From the NCBI GenBank assembly GCA_947384055.1, contig CANDFO010000070.1, positions 1 to 11,773 on the forward strand: a DNA stretch of 11,773 nt. Direction: 5' to 3'. The stretch is from an uncultured Flavonifractor sp. (GTDB lineage: Bacteria; Bacillota; Clostridia; Oscillospirales; Oscillospiraceae). The position numbers and the translations under genes were made by a program. The notes beneath the pieces are model-generated. The model was given only the letters and a program-made list of their open reading frames with translations, was not told where the DNA came from and did no database searches. The stretch's first letter is position 1. Every line of letters starts with the position of its first letter. Below are positions 6,170 to 11,773 of the stretch, one piece after another.

Positions 6170-7069
6170 TCATGCGCTCTTCCGGAGCAGTCCCGCTCTG
6201 GTCATAGCCTGGCGCAGTCTCTCCAGATTCTCCCCGGACATGCCGCACAGGGGCAGCCGCAGGGAGCCCGCGCTGTACCCAGCCAAATTCATGGCAGTCT
6301 TGATGGGGATAGGGTTGACCTCCAGAAACAGCGCCTCAATCAGGTCCGCATACGCCAGCTGAAGTGCGCCGGCCTCCCGGAAGTTTCCCTCCAGGCACAG
6401 GTGGGACATGCGGAACATCACATCCGGAATCAGATTGGCGGCGGCGGAGATGACGCCCACAGCTCCCAGGCTCATCATGGGAACTACCTGGTCGTCATTG
6501 CCGGACCAGATGTAAAAGCTGTCGCCGCAGAGGTTCCGGGTGCGGGTCAGCAGAGATAAACTGCCGCTGGCCTCCTTGACACCGTTGATTTTTGGGTCCT
6601 GGGCGAGGGCCTGATAGGTCTCTGCCGTAAAGGATACCCCGGTACGGGAGGGGACATTGTAGAGGATGATGGGCAGCTCCACCTGCCCGGAAATCGCCTC
6701 GAAATGTTTGATGAGGCCGGCCTGAGACGCCTTGTTATAGTAGGGTGTTACGTGGAGCAGGGCGTCGGCTCCGGAGTCCTGGGCGTGCTGGGAGAGGTAA
6801 ACGGCGGCGGCGGTGTCGTTGCTCCCCGCCCCGGCGATAACCTTTGCGCGGTGATTTACCCGTTTGACACAGTAATCCACAAGAGCGATATGCTCCCGGG
6901 TGGACAGGGTGGCGCATTCGCCGGTGGTGCCGCATACGCAGATAGCGTCCACGCCCTGTTCTATCTGACCGTCGATAAGCCGGCCGAACAGGTCGTAATT
7001 GATGGCGCCGTTCTCCTGAAAGGGGGTGACGACAGCGGTGCAGGCTCCGGTAAATACAGGCTCTCTCAT
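6170..7069 (-). CDS. dapA: 4-hydroxy-tetrahydrodipicolinate synthase
   Basis: Cytosolic aldolase condensing pyruvate with aspartate semialdehyde, the committed step to diaminopimelate and lysine. The 299-aa TIM-barrel protein has all family landmarks: GTTGE (47-51) for substrate carboxylate binding, TPYYNK (108-113), the catalytic Tyr in YNVPSRTG (Tyr137), and the Schiff-base lysine in GVKEAS (Lys165). I chose the ATG at 7069 because MREPVFTGACTAVVTPF is the normal N-terminus; the longer open frame upstream is asd read in another frame. The ribosome site AAGGAGG is made by the last codons of asd (before its TAA at 7080-7082) and lies 13 nt from the ATG, a little far. Translation is probably tied to asd. 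Confidence 0.97.
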   Translation of the reverse strand: MREPVFTGACTAVVTPFQENGAINYDLFGRLIDGQIEQGVDAICVCGTTGECATLSTREHIALVDYCVKRVNHRAKVIAGAGSNDTAAAVYLSQHAQDSGADALLHVTPYYNKASQAGLIKHFEAISGQVELPIILYNVPSRTGVSFTAETYQALAQDPKINGVKEASGSLSLLTRTRNLCGDSFYIWSGNDDQVVPMMSLGAVGVISAAANLIPDVMFRMSHLCLEGNFREAGALQLAYADLIEALFLEVNPIPIKTAMNLAGYSAGSLRLPLCGMSGENLERLRQAMTRAGLLRKSA

Positions 7070-7079
7070 AAAACAGAAA

Positions 7080-8165
7080 TTACCTCCTTGGCATGTACCC
7101 CTCCGCGCACAGCAGCTCGGCCAGCAGGACGGCTCCGCCCGCCGCGCCCCGCAGGGTGTTGTGGGATAGACAGACAAATTTATAGTCGTACTGGGTATCC
7201 GGGCGCAGGCGTCCAATGGAGACCGCCATGCCCCCCTCCAGCATCCGGTCCAGCCTGGTCTGGGGGCGGTCGGGCTCCTCAAAATAGTGCAGGAACTGTT
7301 TGGGTGCGCTGGGCAGCTCCAGCTCCTGGGCGCGGCCTCTGAACTGCGCCCAACGGGATTTGATTTCCTCTATAGAAGGCTTTTTTCGGAAATCGGCGAA
7401 AACGGCGGCCATATGGCCGTTGGATACCGGCACCCGCAGGCACTGCGCGGTAAAGGCGGGTCCATCGGCGTTGACAATCACGCCGTTCTCCACCCTGCCC
7501 CACAGCTTCAGGGGCTCCTGCTCGGACTTCTCCTCCTCGCCGCCGATATAGGGGATGACGTTGTCTGTCATCTCCGGCCAGGTGTCAAAGGTCTTGCCCG
7601 CACCGGAAATCGCCTGATAGGTGCACACCAGCACCCGCTCCAGGCCGAACTCCCGCAGGGGATGCAGGGCGGGCACATAGCTCTGGAGGGAGCAGTTGGA
7701 CTTGACGGCAATAAACCCCCGCTCCACCCCAAGCCGCCTGCGCTGAGCCTCGATAACCTGAATGTGCTCGGGGTTGAGCTCCGGCACCACCATGGGTACA
7801 TCAGAGGTCCAGCGGTGGGCGGAATTGTTAGAGACCACCGGGCACTCATGCCGGGCATACTCCTCTTCCAGGGATTTAATCTCCTCTTTTTTCATATCCA
7901 CGGCGGAAAAGACAAAATCTACCTGCTCCGCAATCCTGGCCACATCCGCCTGGGCGTCCAGAACCACCATAGTCCTGGCCTGCTCGGGAATAGGGGTGTC
8001 CATAGCCCAGCGGCGGCCTGCGGCCTCCTCATAGGTCTTGCCTGCGGAGCGGGGACTGGCCGCGATCGCGGCCAGCTGGAACCAGGGATGGTGCTCCAGC
8101 AGGGAGATAAAGCGCTGGCCCACCATGCCGGTTCCGCCGATGACGCCTACCCGATACGTTTTCAT
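7080..8165 (-). CDS. asd: Aspartate-semialdehyde dehydrogenase, archaeal/fungal type
   Basis: Makes aspartate-4-semialdehyde from aspartyl phosphate using NADPH, the branch point to lysine/diaminopimelate and to threonine/methionine. The protein has 361 aa. Nucleotide-binding VGVIGGTGMVGQRF is at 7-20, the catalytic cysteine is in SNCS (Cys158), and the catalytic-base histidine fits VPVSNGHMAAVF (His251). The GGEEEKSEQEPLK segment (208-220) and overall length mark the archaeal/fungal-like branch, not the E. coli type. The ATG at 8165 is used: GGAGG lies 9 nt upstream, while the TTG two codons earlier is poorly placed. It is first in the operon, with dapA 10 bp downstream. Expression is likely controlled by the long leader with a terminator (8243-8446). 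Confidence 0.96.
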   Translation of the reverse strand: MKTYRVGVIGGTGMVGQRFISLLEHHPWFQLAAIAASPRSAGKTYEEAAGRRWAMDTPIPEQARTMVVLDAQADVARIAEQVDFVFSAVDMKKEEIKSLEEEYARHECPVVSNNSAHRWTSDVPMVVPELNPEHIQVIEAQRRRLGVERGFIAVKSNCSLQSYVPALHPLREFGLERVLVCTYQAISGAGKTFDTWPEMTDNVIPYIGGEEEKSEQEPLKLWGRVENGVIVNADGPAFTAQCLRVPVSNGHMAAVFADFRKKPSIEEIKSRWAQFRGRAQELELPSAPKQFLHYFEEPDRPQTRLDRMLEGGMAVSIGRLRPDTQYDYKFVCLSHNTLRGAAGGAVLLAELLCAEGYMPRR

Positions 8166-8242
8166 ATGCAATAACCTCCAACCTTCTTATGGTATCCTAT
8201 TCATAAGCCGGCTCGTTCGATACCGGCGAATGAGGCAAAACT

Positions 8243-8282
8243 GAAAAAAAGAAAATCAGCAGTTTACAGAACCGCTGATTTT
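8243..8282 (-). terminator. Leader terminator (attenuator) upstream of asd
   Basis: On the minus strand AAAATCAGCGGTT pairs with AACTGCTGATTTT (13 bp including one G-U, 5-nt loop) and is followed by C then seven T. It lies about 80 nt before the asd start and downstream of its promoter, so it must be bypassed for the operon to be expressed. GCGGTT of its 5' arm (8270-8275) can pair instead with AACCGC just after the upstream fold (8313-8318), a possible antiterminator. Confidence 0.92.
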
Positions 8283-8294
8283 GTACTATAATGT

Positions 8295-8418
8295 CAGAGA
8301 CCCCGGTCTCCGGCGGTTACAGTTCAAAAGCAGACAGCCCTCCGCCTCGGCTCCAGGCCGCCGGAGCCCTCATTTACGCTGAGGATGAACTGCCGCGGCT
8401 TCTGTTCCGAAAGCGGCC
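8295..8418 (-). ncRNA. Structured 5' leader of asd, riboswitch-like, family unassigned
   Basis: On the minus strand a closing stem CAGTTCA/TGAACTG (8392-8386 with 8326-8320) encloses three hairpins. The first has CCTCA/TGAGG with a 7-nt loop (8384-8368). The second has GCTCC/GGAGC with an 8-nt loop (8367-8350). The third has AGGCGGA/TCTGCTT with a 6-nt loop (8347-8328). A further 7-bp stem, CGGAGAC/GTCTCTG, spans 8312-8295 and leads to the terminator. A weaker GC-rich hairpin precedes the fold near 8393-8418. I see no T-box sequence, no lysine-riboswitch core and no SAM-I core. The fold was worked out by eye. A cis-regulatory RNA sensing a pathway metabolite is inference. Confidence 0.55.
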
Positions 8419-8440
8419 TGTGGGTCACTTGATTTTTACG

Positions 8441-8470
8441 ATTGTACCACAGTCCTGACGGCTGTGTCAA
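8441..8470 (-). promoter_or_regulatory. Promoter of the asd-dapA-dapB operon
   Basis: On the minus strand TTGACA (8465-8470) and TACAAT (8441-8446) are 18 bp apart, close to consensus. The spacer region contains an imperfect dyad CACAG/CTGTG (8448-8452, 8462-8466) that might be an operator. Transcription would start near 8434, giving a leader of about 270 nt. The -35 lies 27 bp from the divergent SpoIID-like start. Confidence 0.85.
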
Positions 8471-8496
8471 CCAAACCGGAATGTGAGAGGATACAA

Positions 8497-10200
8497 ATGA
8501 GACAAAAAAGGCAGTATAAAATGATGCGGTTCATAGTTTCACTGGTGCTGATGGCGCTGTTTCTGCCGGCAGCGCCTGCCCAGGCCGCCCAGGTGCAGGT
8601 GAACCCTGCCATCCGGGTGGGGCTCTATTTCGGCAGCAATGCCCTGCCGGGGGCAAATCTGCTCAATCAGGCGGGCTCAGGCTACCGGTTCGGCTATTTT
8701 GACGGCGGACTCCAGTTTACGCAGCTGGGATATACCAGCCAGACCGCCATTTCTATGGTAAAAACCCAAAATGTCTGGTACAGCTCCGGGCAGTACACCG
8801 CAACGCCGGGCTCCGGCGCAGCGGTGGGGTGCTATCATCTGCAGCTCCCGGGCGTCTATTACGACTTCCAATCGGCACAGGCGGCGGCTTCCCTGTACCC
8901 GGGCGGTTTTCCCGCCTGGATCGACGGGGTCTATCAGGTGAGGGTAGGGGCCTATCTGGACGGCGTCTCCGCCCAAGCCGCCCGGAGCAGCCTGGGGCTG
9001 GACGGCGCGCAGGTGGCGGGCACCTCCGGTGGGGGCGTCTCGGTAGTAGAGACCGGAACCAGCCGCATATTGTTTCAGTTCGACAGCACAGAGGGGTTGT
9101 GGCTGGGTGTAAAGCCCGGCCTGGATGAGTGGACAAAAACCGAGACTATTTTCCGCAACAATGTCTATTATGGGGGATTTCAGTACCAGCGTTCCGGCGG
9201 AGACTTGACGGTGGTCAACGTATTGCCCATGGAGGACTATGTGCAGGGAGTCATTTTGTCCGAAATGATGGCCACCTGGCCGGTAGAGGCGCTGAAAGCC
9301 CAGGCAGTATGCGCCAGGACCTACGGCTATTGGCATATGCTCCGGCGCAAGCATAACGCGGCGGGATTTGACCTGTGCAACGGTGTATGCTGTCAGGCTT
9401 ACCGCGGAATTGCCGGAATGACCGACAGCAGTCGCCGGGCTGTGGAGGAGACCTATGGAGAGTATCTATGGTACAACGGAAGTCTGACAGAGCCGGTCTA
9501 CTTCAACAGCGACGGCGGGGCTACGGAGAGCGCGGTCAATGTGTGGACGGAGGATGTTCCCTACCTTCAGGGCAGGCTGGACCCCTATGAGGCGGCTGTA
9601 GCGGACCAGATTGAGAAATACCATTGGACGGTGACATTCACCCGGCAGGAACTCAGCGACCTGCTCAGTTCCAAGGGATATGCCAATTCCGGCATTGTGT
9701 CGGTAAGTACGCAAACCTCGGCCACAGGCAATGTGGTGTCTATCACCTTTACAGACGCGGCCGGAAAAAACTTTACCCGGACTAAGGAGGCCTGCCGGAC
9801 CTTGCTGGGACTGCGTTCCCAGCGATATACGGTCTCCGGCGGCGGGGGAGGGAGCAGCGCGGCTGTGCCGTCTGTCTCGTATTATGTGGAAGGCGGCGGA
9901 ACTCTGGCCTCTCTGGACGGCGTCTACGCCATCGACGGAAGCGGCGACGTAGGAGCGTTGGGAGGACAGACCTATGCCGTCACAAGCAGCGGGGTATCCC
10001 CCCTGACCGGGGATGCGTCCTTCAGCGGAACCGCATCCGGCGGAACCAGCGGCGGGAATACCTTTACGTTTACGGGTTCCGGCTGGGGCCACGGTGTGGG
10101 TATGAGCCAGTGGGGGGCCTACGCAATGGCCCAGTCCGGGCATACATACCGGGATATTCTGCAATTCTACTATACAGGAATTGAGGTGCGTCAGCCATAA
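8497..10200 (+). CDS. Secreted SPOR-like/SpoIID-domain peptidoglycan glycan hydrolase
   Basis: A 567-aa exported cell-wall protein. A signal peptide spans residues 1-30 (basic RQKRQYK, hydrophobic core FIVSLVLMALFLPA, AQA cleavage site). Residues about 95-165 resemble a SPOR domain (YHLQLPGVYYDFQSAQAAA, YQVRVGAYLDG), known to bind denuded glycan. The SpoIID/LytB domain starts near 225. LPMEDYVQGVILSEM puts Glu256 at the catalytic position of this lytic transglycosylase family, and ALKAQAVCARTY follows. The H286/C294/C298/C299 cluster resembles the zinc site described for C. difficile SpoIID. GSGWGHGVGMSQWGA sits near the C-terminus after a Gly/Ser-rich insert (about 445-525). True SpoIID acts in engulfment; this longer form may act in vegetative growth or sporulation. 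ATG 8497 has GAGAGG 6 nt upstream. The upstream in-frame GTG at 8464 lies over the asd -35 box. Confidence 0.9.
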   Translation: MRQKRQYKMMRFIVSLVLMALFLPAAPAQAAQVQVNPAIRVGLYFGSNALPGANLLNQAGSGYRFGYFDGGLQFTQLGYTSQTAISMVKTQNVWYSSGQYTATPGSGAAVGCYHLQLPGVYYDFQSAQAAASLYPGGFPAWIDGVYQVRVGAYLDGVSAQAARSSLGLDGAQVAGTSGGGVSVVETGTSRILFQFDSTEGLWLGVKPGLDEWTKTETIFRNNVYYGGFQYQRSGGDLTVVNVLPMEDYVQGVILSEMMATWPVEALKAQAVCARTYGYWHMLRRKHNAAGFDLCNGVCCQAYRGIAGMTDSSRRAVEETYGEYLWYNGSLTEPVYFNSDGGATESAVNVWTEDVPYLQGRLDPYEAAVADQIEKYHWTVTFTRQELSDLLSSKGYANSGIVSVSTQTSATGNVVSITFTDAAGKNFTRTKEACRTLLGLRSQRYTVSGGGGGSSAAVPSVSYYVEGGGTLASLDGVYAIDGSGDVGALGGQTYAVTSSGVSPLTGDASFSGTASGGTSGGNTFTFTGSGWGHGVGMSQWGAYAMAQSGHTYRDILQFYYTGIEVRQP

Positions 10201-11267
10201 AAACCGCAGATTTTGATTTTGAGCTCCCCCCGGAGCTGATTGCGCAGACACCGCTGGAGCGGCGGGACAGTTCCCGCCTGCTGGTGCTGGACAAAGAGAC
10301 CGGCGAGCGCCGGCACATGCACTTTTATGACCTGCCCAGTCTGCTCCGCCCCGGCGACTGCCTGGTGCTCAACGACTCCCGCGTGCTTCCGGCCCGTCTG
10401 GTGGGACGCCGGGAGCCCGGCGGAGGCGCGGCGGAGGTTTTACTGCTGGTGGACCGGGGAGAAAAGGTCTGGGAATGTCTGGTGCGCCCTGGCCGCAGAC
10501 TGAAAGCGGGGGCCAGAATAACCTTTGGAGACGGAACCCTCACCGCTCAGGTGCTGGAGGTATGCGGCAACGGCAACCGGCTGGTCCGGTTCCAATATGA
10601 GGGAATTTTCTTGGAGATTTTGGAGCGTCTGGGAAGAATGCCTCTGCCTCCTTATATCAAGGCAGAACTCTCTGACCCGGAGCGGTATCAGACGGTGTAC
10701 TCCCGTGAGATGGGCTCCGCCGCGGCTCCTACCGCTGGTCTGCATTTCACCAAAGAGCTGCTGCATCAGGTGCGGGAAATAGGTGTGAAGGTATGCTTTG
10801 TGACCCTCCACGTGGGTCTGGGAACCTTCCGCCCGGTAAAAGAGGAGGAGATTACAGACCACGAGATGCACGCCGAGTACTGCGTAATTCCGGCGGAAAC
10901 GGCCGAAACCGTCAACCGGACCCGGCAGGCGGGCGGACGGGTCATCTGTGTAGGCACCACCTCCTGCCGGACCATTGAAAGCTGGGCGGAGGAGGACGGA
11001 ACCCTGCGGGAGTGCGCCGGATGGACCAATATTTTTATCTATCCCGGCTACCGCTTTAAAGCGATGGACTGCCTTATTACCAATTTTCACCTGCCGGAAT
11101 CCACCCTGATTATGCTGGTGTCCGCCCTGGCGGGCCGGGAACATGTGCTGGACGCTTACCGGGAAGCTGTGGCACAGCGCTACCGCTTTTTCTCCTTCGG
11201 GGATGCCATGTTCATTGGAAGCAGGATAGACGAGCCGGAAAGCAAGAAGCCGGAAGCCCTTGAATAG
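10197..11267 (+). CDS. queA: tRNA preQ1(34) S-adenosylmethionine ribosyltransferase-isomerase, apparent AUA start
   Basis: Transfers and rearranges the ribose of S-adenosylmethionine onto preQ1 at the wobble base of GUN tRNAs, making epoxyqueuosine. From 10197 the protein has 356 aa, the normal length. FDFELPPELIAQTPLERRDSSRLLVL is the expected N-terminus. MGSAAAPTAGLHFT (from residue 172), GLGTFRPV, TTSCRTIES (254-262) and DCLITNFHLPESTL are family motifs. No ATG, GTG or TTG precedes GTG 10284 after the in-frame stop TGA at 10182, and starting there would remove 29 conserved residues. ATA at 10197 overlaps the upstream TAA stop and has GAGGTG 8 nt upstream. One G instead of A at 10199 would give the usual ATGA overlap. 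tgt, a frequent neighbour, is absent here. Confidence 0.93.
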   Translation: MKTADFDFELPPELIAQTPLERRDSSRLLVLDKETGERRHMHFYDLPSLLRPGDCLVLNDSRVLPARLVGRREPGGGAAEVLLLVDRGEKVWECLVRPGRRLKAGARITFGDGTLTAQVLEVCGNGNRLVRFQYEGIFLEILERLGRMPLPPYIKAELSDPERYQTVYSREMGSAAAPTAGLHFTKELLHQVREIGVKVCFVTLHVGLGTFRPVKEEEITDHEMHAEYCVIPAETAETVNRTRQAGGRVICVGTTSCRTIESWAEEDGTLRECAGWTNIFIYPGYRFKAMDCLITNFHLPESTLIMLVSALAGREHVLDAYREAVAQRYRFFSFGDAMFIGSRIDEPESKKPEALE

Positions 11268-11286
11268 AGGGGCTTCCGGCCTTTTT
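11249..11286 (+). terminator. Intrinsic terminator of spoIID-like/queA operon
   Basis: GCCGGAAGCCC (11249-11259) pairs with GGGCTTCCGGC (11270-11280), 11 bp around a 10-nt loop, followed by CTTTTT. The 5' arm is inside the last queA codons and the stop codon TAG (11265-11267) lies in the loop, so translating ribosomes will interfere with folding until release. Confidence 0.93.
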
Positions 11287-11381
11287 CATGCCTCTGGCTG
11301 CTTGTAGATAAATCGGTGCTCAATCTCGTTTTTAAAGGTGATGGACTGGATTTTGCCGTCCAAGATACAAAAGTTTTGAAT
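11286..11381 (-). pseudogene. C-terminal fragment of an unidentified protein, cut by the insertion sequence
   Basis: On the minus strand 31 codons run from 11381 to 11289 before TGA (11288-11286). They end in IEHRFIYKQPEA after an internal DGKIQSITFKN. The alternating hydrophobic and charged pattern resembles the C-terminal strand of site-specific recombinases, but this is only an impression. The fragment reaches exactly to the start of the TGTCAG sequence taken as the IS21 end. The rest of the gene should lie on the far side of the element, outside the window. Confidence 0.45.
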
Positions 11382-11773
11382 TGTCAGCGCCAATGATAAA
11401 ATGTAAAAAAACGCCGAGGAAAAGATGTAATTTAGTGGCAGAGGAGAAGGAAAAAAGATAGACTCCCAAGAGTGCGGAAAAGACGCCCAGGAAGGGAGTC
11501 GGGAAAAGAAAGGAGCACAGTGGATGGATATCCGAAGCGACAGGCAAAAAGGGATGCGCTATGTGGAGCGATGAAGAACACCCTGGAGATTCTGGACAAC
11601 TACCTGGAACGGGCGGTAGCGGAAAATCTCAATATTGTGGACGTTTTGGATCATATCTTTGCGGAAGAAGCCAAATCCAAGCGGAAACGGGCCTATGAGA
11701 AACAGATTCAAATGTCCGGTTTCCCTATCAAGAAGACCCTGGATGATTTTGATTTTTCCTTTCAGCCCTCCAT
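11382..11773 (+). mobile_element. IS21-family insertion sequence, left end and partial internal region
   Basis: The sequence starting TGTCAGCGCC at 11382 looks like an IS21-family terminus. Two imperfect repeats follow, one containing ATAAAATGTAA (about 11395) and one containing AAAAGATGTAA (about 11419). Such repeated terminal motifs are typical of this family's transposase-binding sites. An istB reading frame follows from 11520. The istA transposase that normally separates left end and istB is missing. A GACTCCC/GGGAGTC dyad (11461-11467, 11494-11500) lies between. The element runs off the contig. Confidence 0.65.
11520..11773 (+). CDS. istB: IS21-type helper ATPase, N-terminal part (IstB-like, partial)
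   Basis: IstB-like AAA+ ATPases assist the IstA transposase in target capture and strand transfer. Only the N-terminal helical region is here. NTLEILDNYLERAVAENLN leads to DVLDHIFAEEAKSKRKRAYEK and then GFPIKKTLDDFDFSFQPS, the well-known pre-ATPase signature. The Walker A motif would lie beyond the window. I take GTG 11520 (AGGAG at 11511-11515) because RDALCGAMKNTLEI, which spans the ATG at 11571, already looks like coding sequence of this family; ATG 11571 is the alternative. Only about 138 bp separate this start from the element's left end, far too little for istA. The contig stops in this conserved repeat, probably for assembly reasons. Confidence 0.85.
   Translation, partial: MDGYPKRQAKRDALCGAMKNTLEILDNYLERAVAENLNIVDVLDHIFAEEAKSKRKRAYEKQIQMSGFPIKKTLDDFDFSFQPS

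Noticed and set aside
5133..6362. Long + strand open frame (409 codons) opposite dapB
   Set aside because: It lies antisense to dapB and the dapA end, has no homology I recognise and an Arg/Gly/Gln-rich composition typical of a GC-rich shadow frame. The minus-strand genes have clear motifs.
7287..8174. + strand open frame (295 codons) opposite asd
   Set aside because: Shadow of asd. No domain recognised; asd has catalytic Cys, His and Rossmann motifs on the other strand.
8283..8440. Lysine riboswitch or lysine T-box ahead of asd
   Set aside because: Expected by pathway, but the leader lacks the conserved cores I know for both, and the branched fold is smaller than the lysine aptamer. An Rfam scan should confirm.
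9466..10251. Minus-strand open frame (261 codons) opposite the SpoIID-like gene
   Set aside because: Shadow frame across a well-supported SpoIID domain; no ribosome site or family signature.
10284..11267. queA starting at GTG 10284
   Set aside because: It would delete 29 N-terminal residues that are conserved in QueA, and no ribosome site precedes it at proper spacing.
11332..11547. Minus-strand 71-codon frame, hydrophobic, spanning the IS end
   Set aside because: It crosses the border between flanking DNA and the insertion sequence in a different frame from the disrupted gene; probably an A/T-rich chance frame.

Overview
The window looks like one short draft contig from a GC-rich, probably spore-forming Clostridia member. 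The codon use, strong AGGAGG-type ribosome sites and protein styles (TyrRS, archaeal/fungal-type Asd, LytTR-DUF3021 pair, SpoIID) suggest the Oscillospiraceae (Flavonifractor/Lawsonibacter-like). That placement is inference from recognition, not a search. The first 45 bases are not genomic: they read as an Illumina P5-side adapter with an 8-base index. The last ~390 bases enter an IS21-type insertion sequence, a usual place for an assembly to break.

Layout. Bases 48-107 are the tail of an unknown zinc-ribbon gene. Bases 158-1390 are tyrS. Bases 1400-1653 are a non-coding block of successive hairpins bounded by two near-identical GC-rich palindromes. A promoter at 1741-1769, overlapped by a 15-codon cysteine-rich mini-ORF, leads into a + strand operon: GNAT acetyltransferase, AI-2E-family membrane protein, second GNAT. 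A bidirectional terminator near 4150 separates it from a minus-strand pair, lytTR regulator then DUF3021 membrane protein (5085-4178), whose promoter carries two GTGGAT repeats 21 bp apart. Next, also on the minus strand, is the lysine/diaminopimelate operon asd-dapA-dapB (8165-5268), closed by a strong terminator at 5198-5228. Its ~280-nt leader has a good promoter, an aptamer-like branched fold and a perfect intrinsic terminator before asd. Divergently on the + strand lie a SPOR/SpoIID-type cell-wall protein and queA, translationally coupled and ended by a terminator whose loop holds the queA stop codon. Last come the 3' end of a minus-strand gene, the left end of an IS21 element that cuts it, and the start of istB with no room for istA.

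How the genes fit together. asd, dapA and dapB encode successive steps from aspartyl phosphate to tetrahydrodipicolinate, feeding lysine, peptidoglycan and (in spores) dipicolinate. The neighbouring SpoIID-like protein acts on peptidoglycan. tyrS and queA both concern tRNA (charging and queuosine modification). LytTR-DUF3021 pairs are usually a membrane protein restraining its regulator.

Most notable points: an unassigned structured leader with terminator upstream of asd; queA apparently starting at AUA, explained by one G-to-A change in an ATGA overlap; the hairpin block after tyrS; TyrRS with Thr in place of the first HIGH histidine; LytTR-type promoter repeats; and an IS21 end adjoining istB without istA. 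The rest is ordinary housekeeping sequence.
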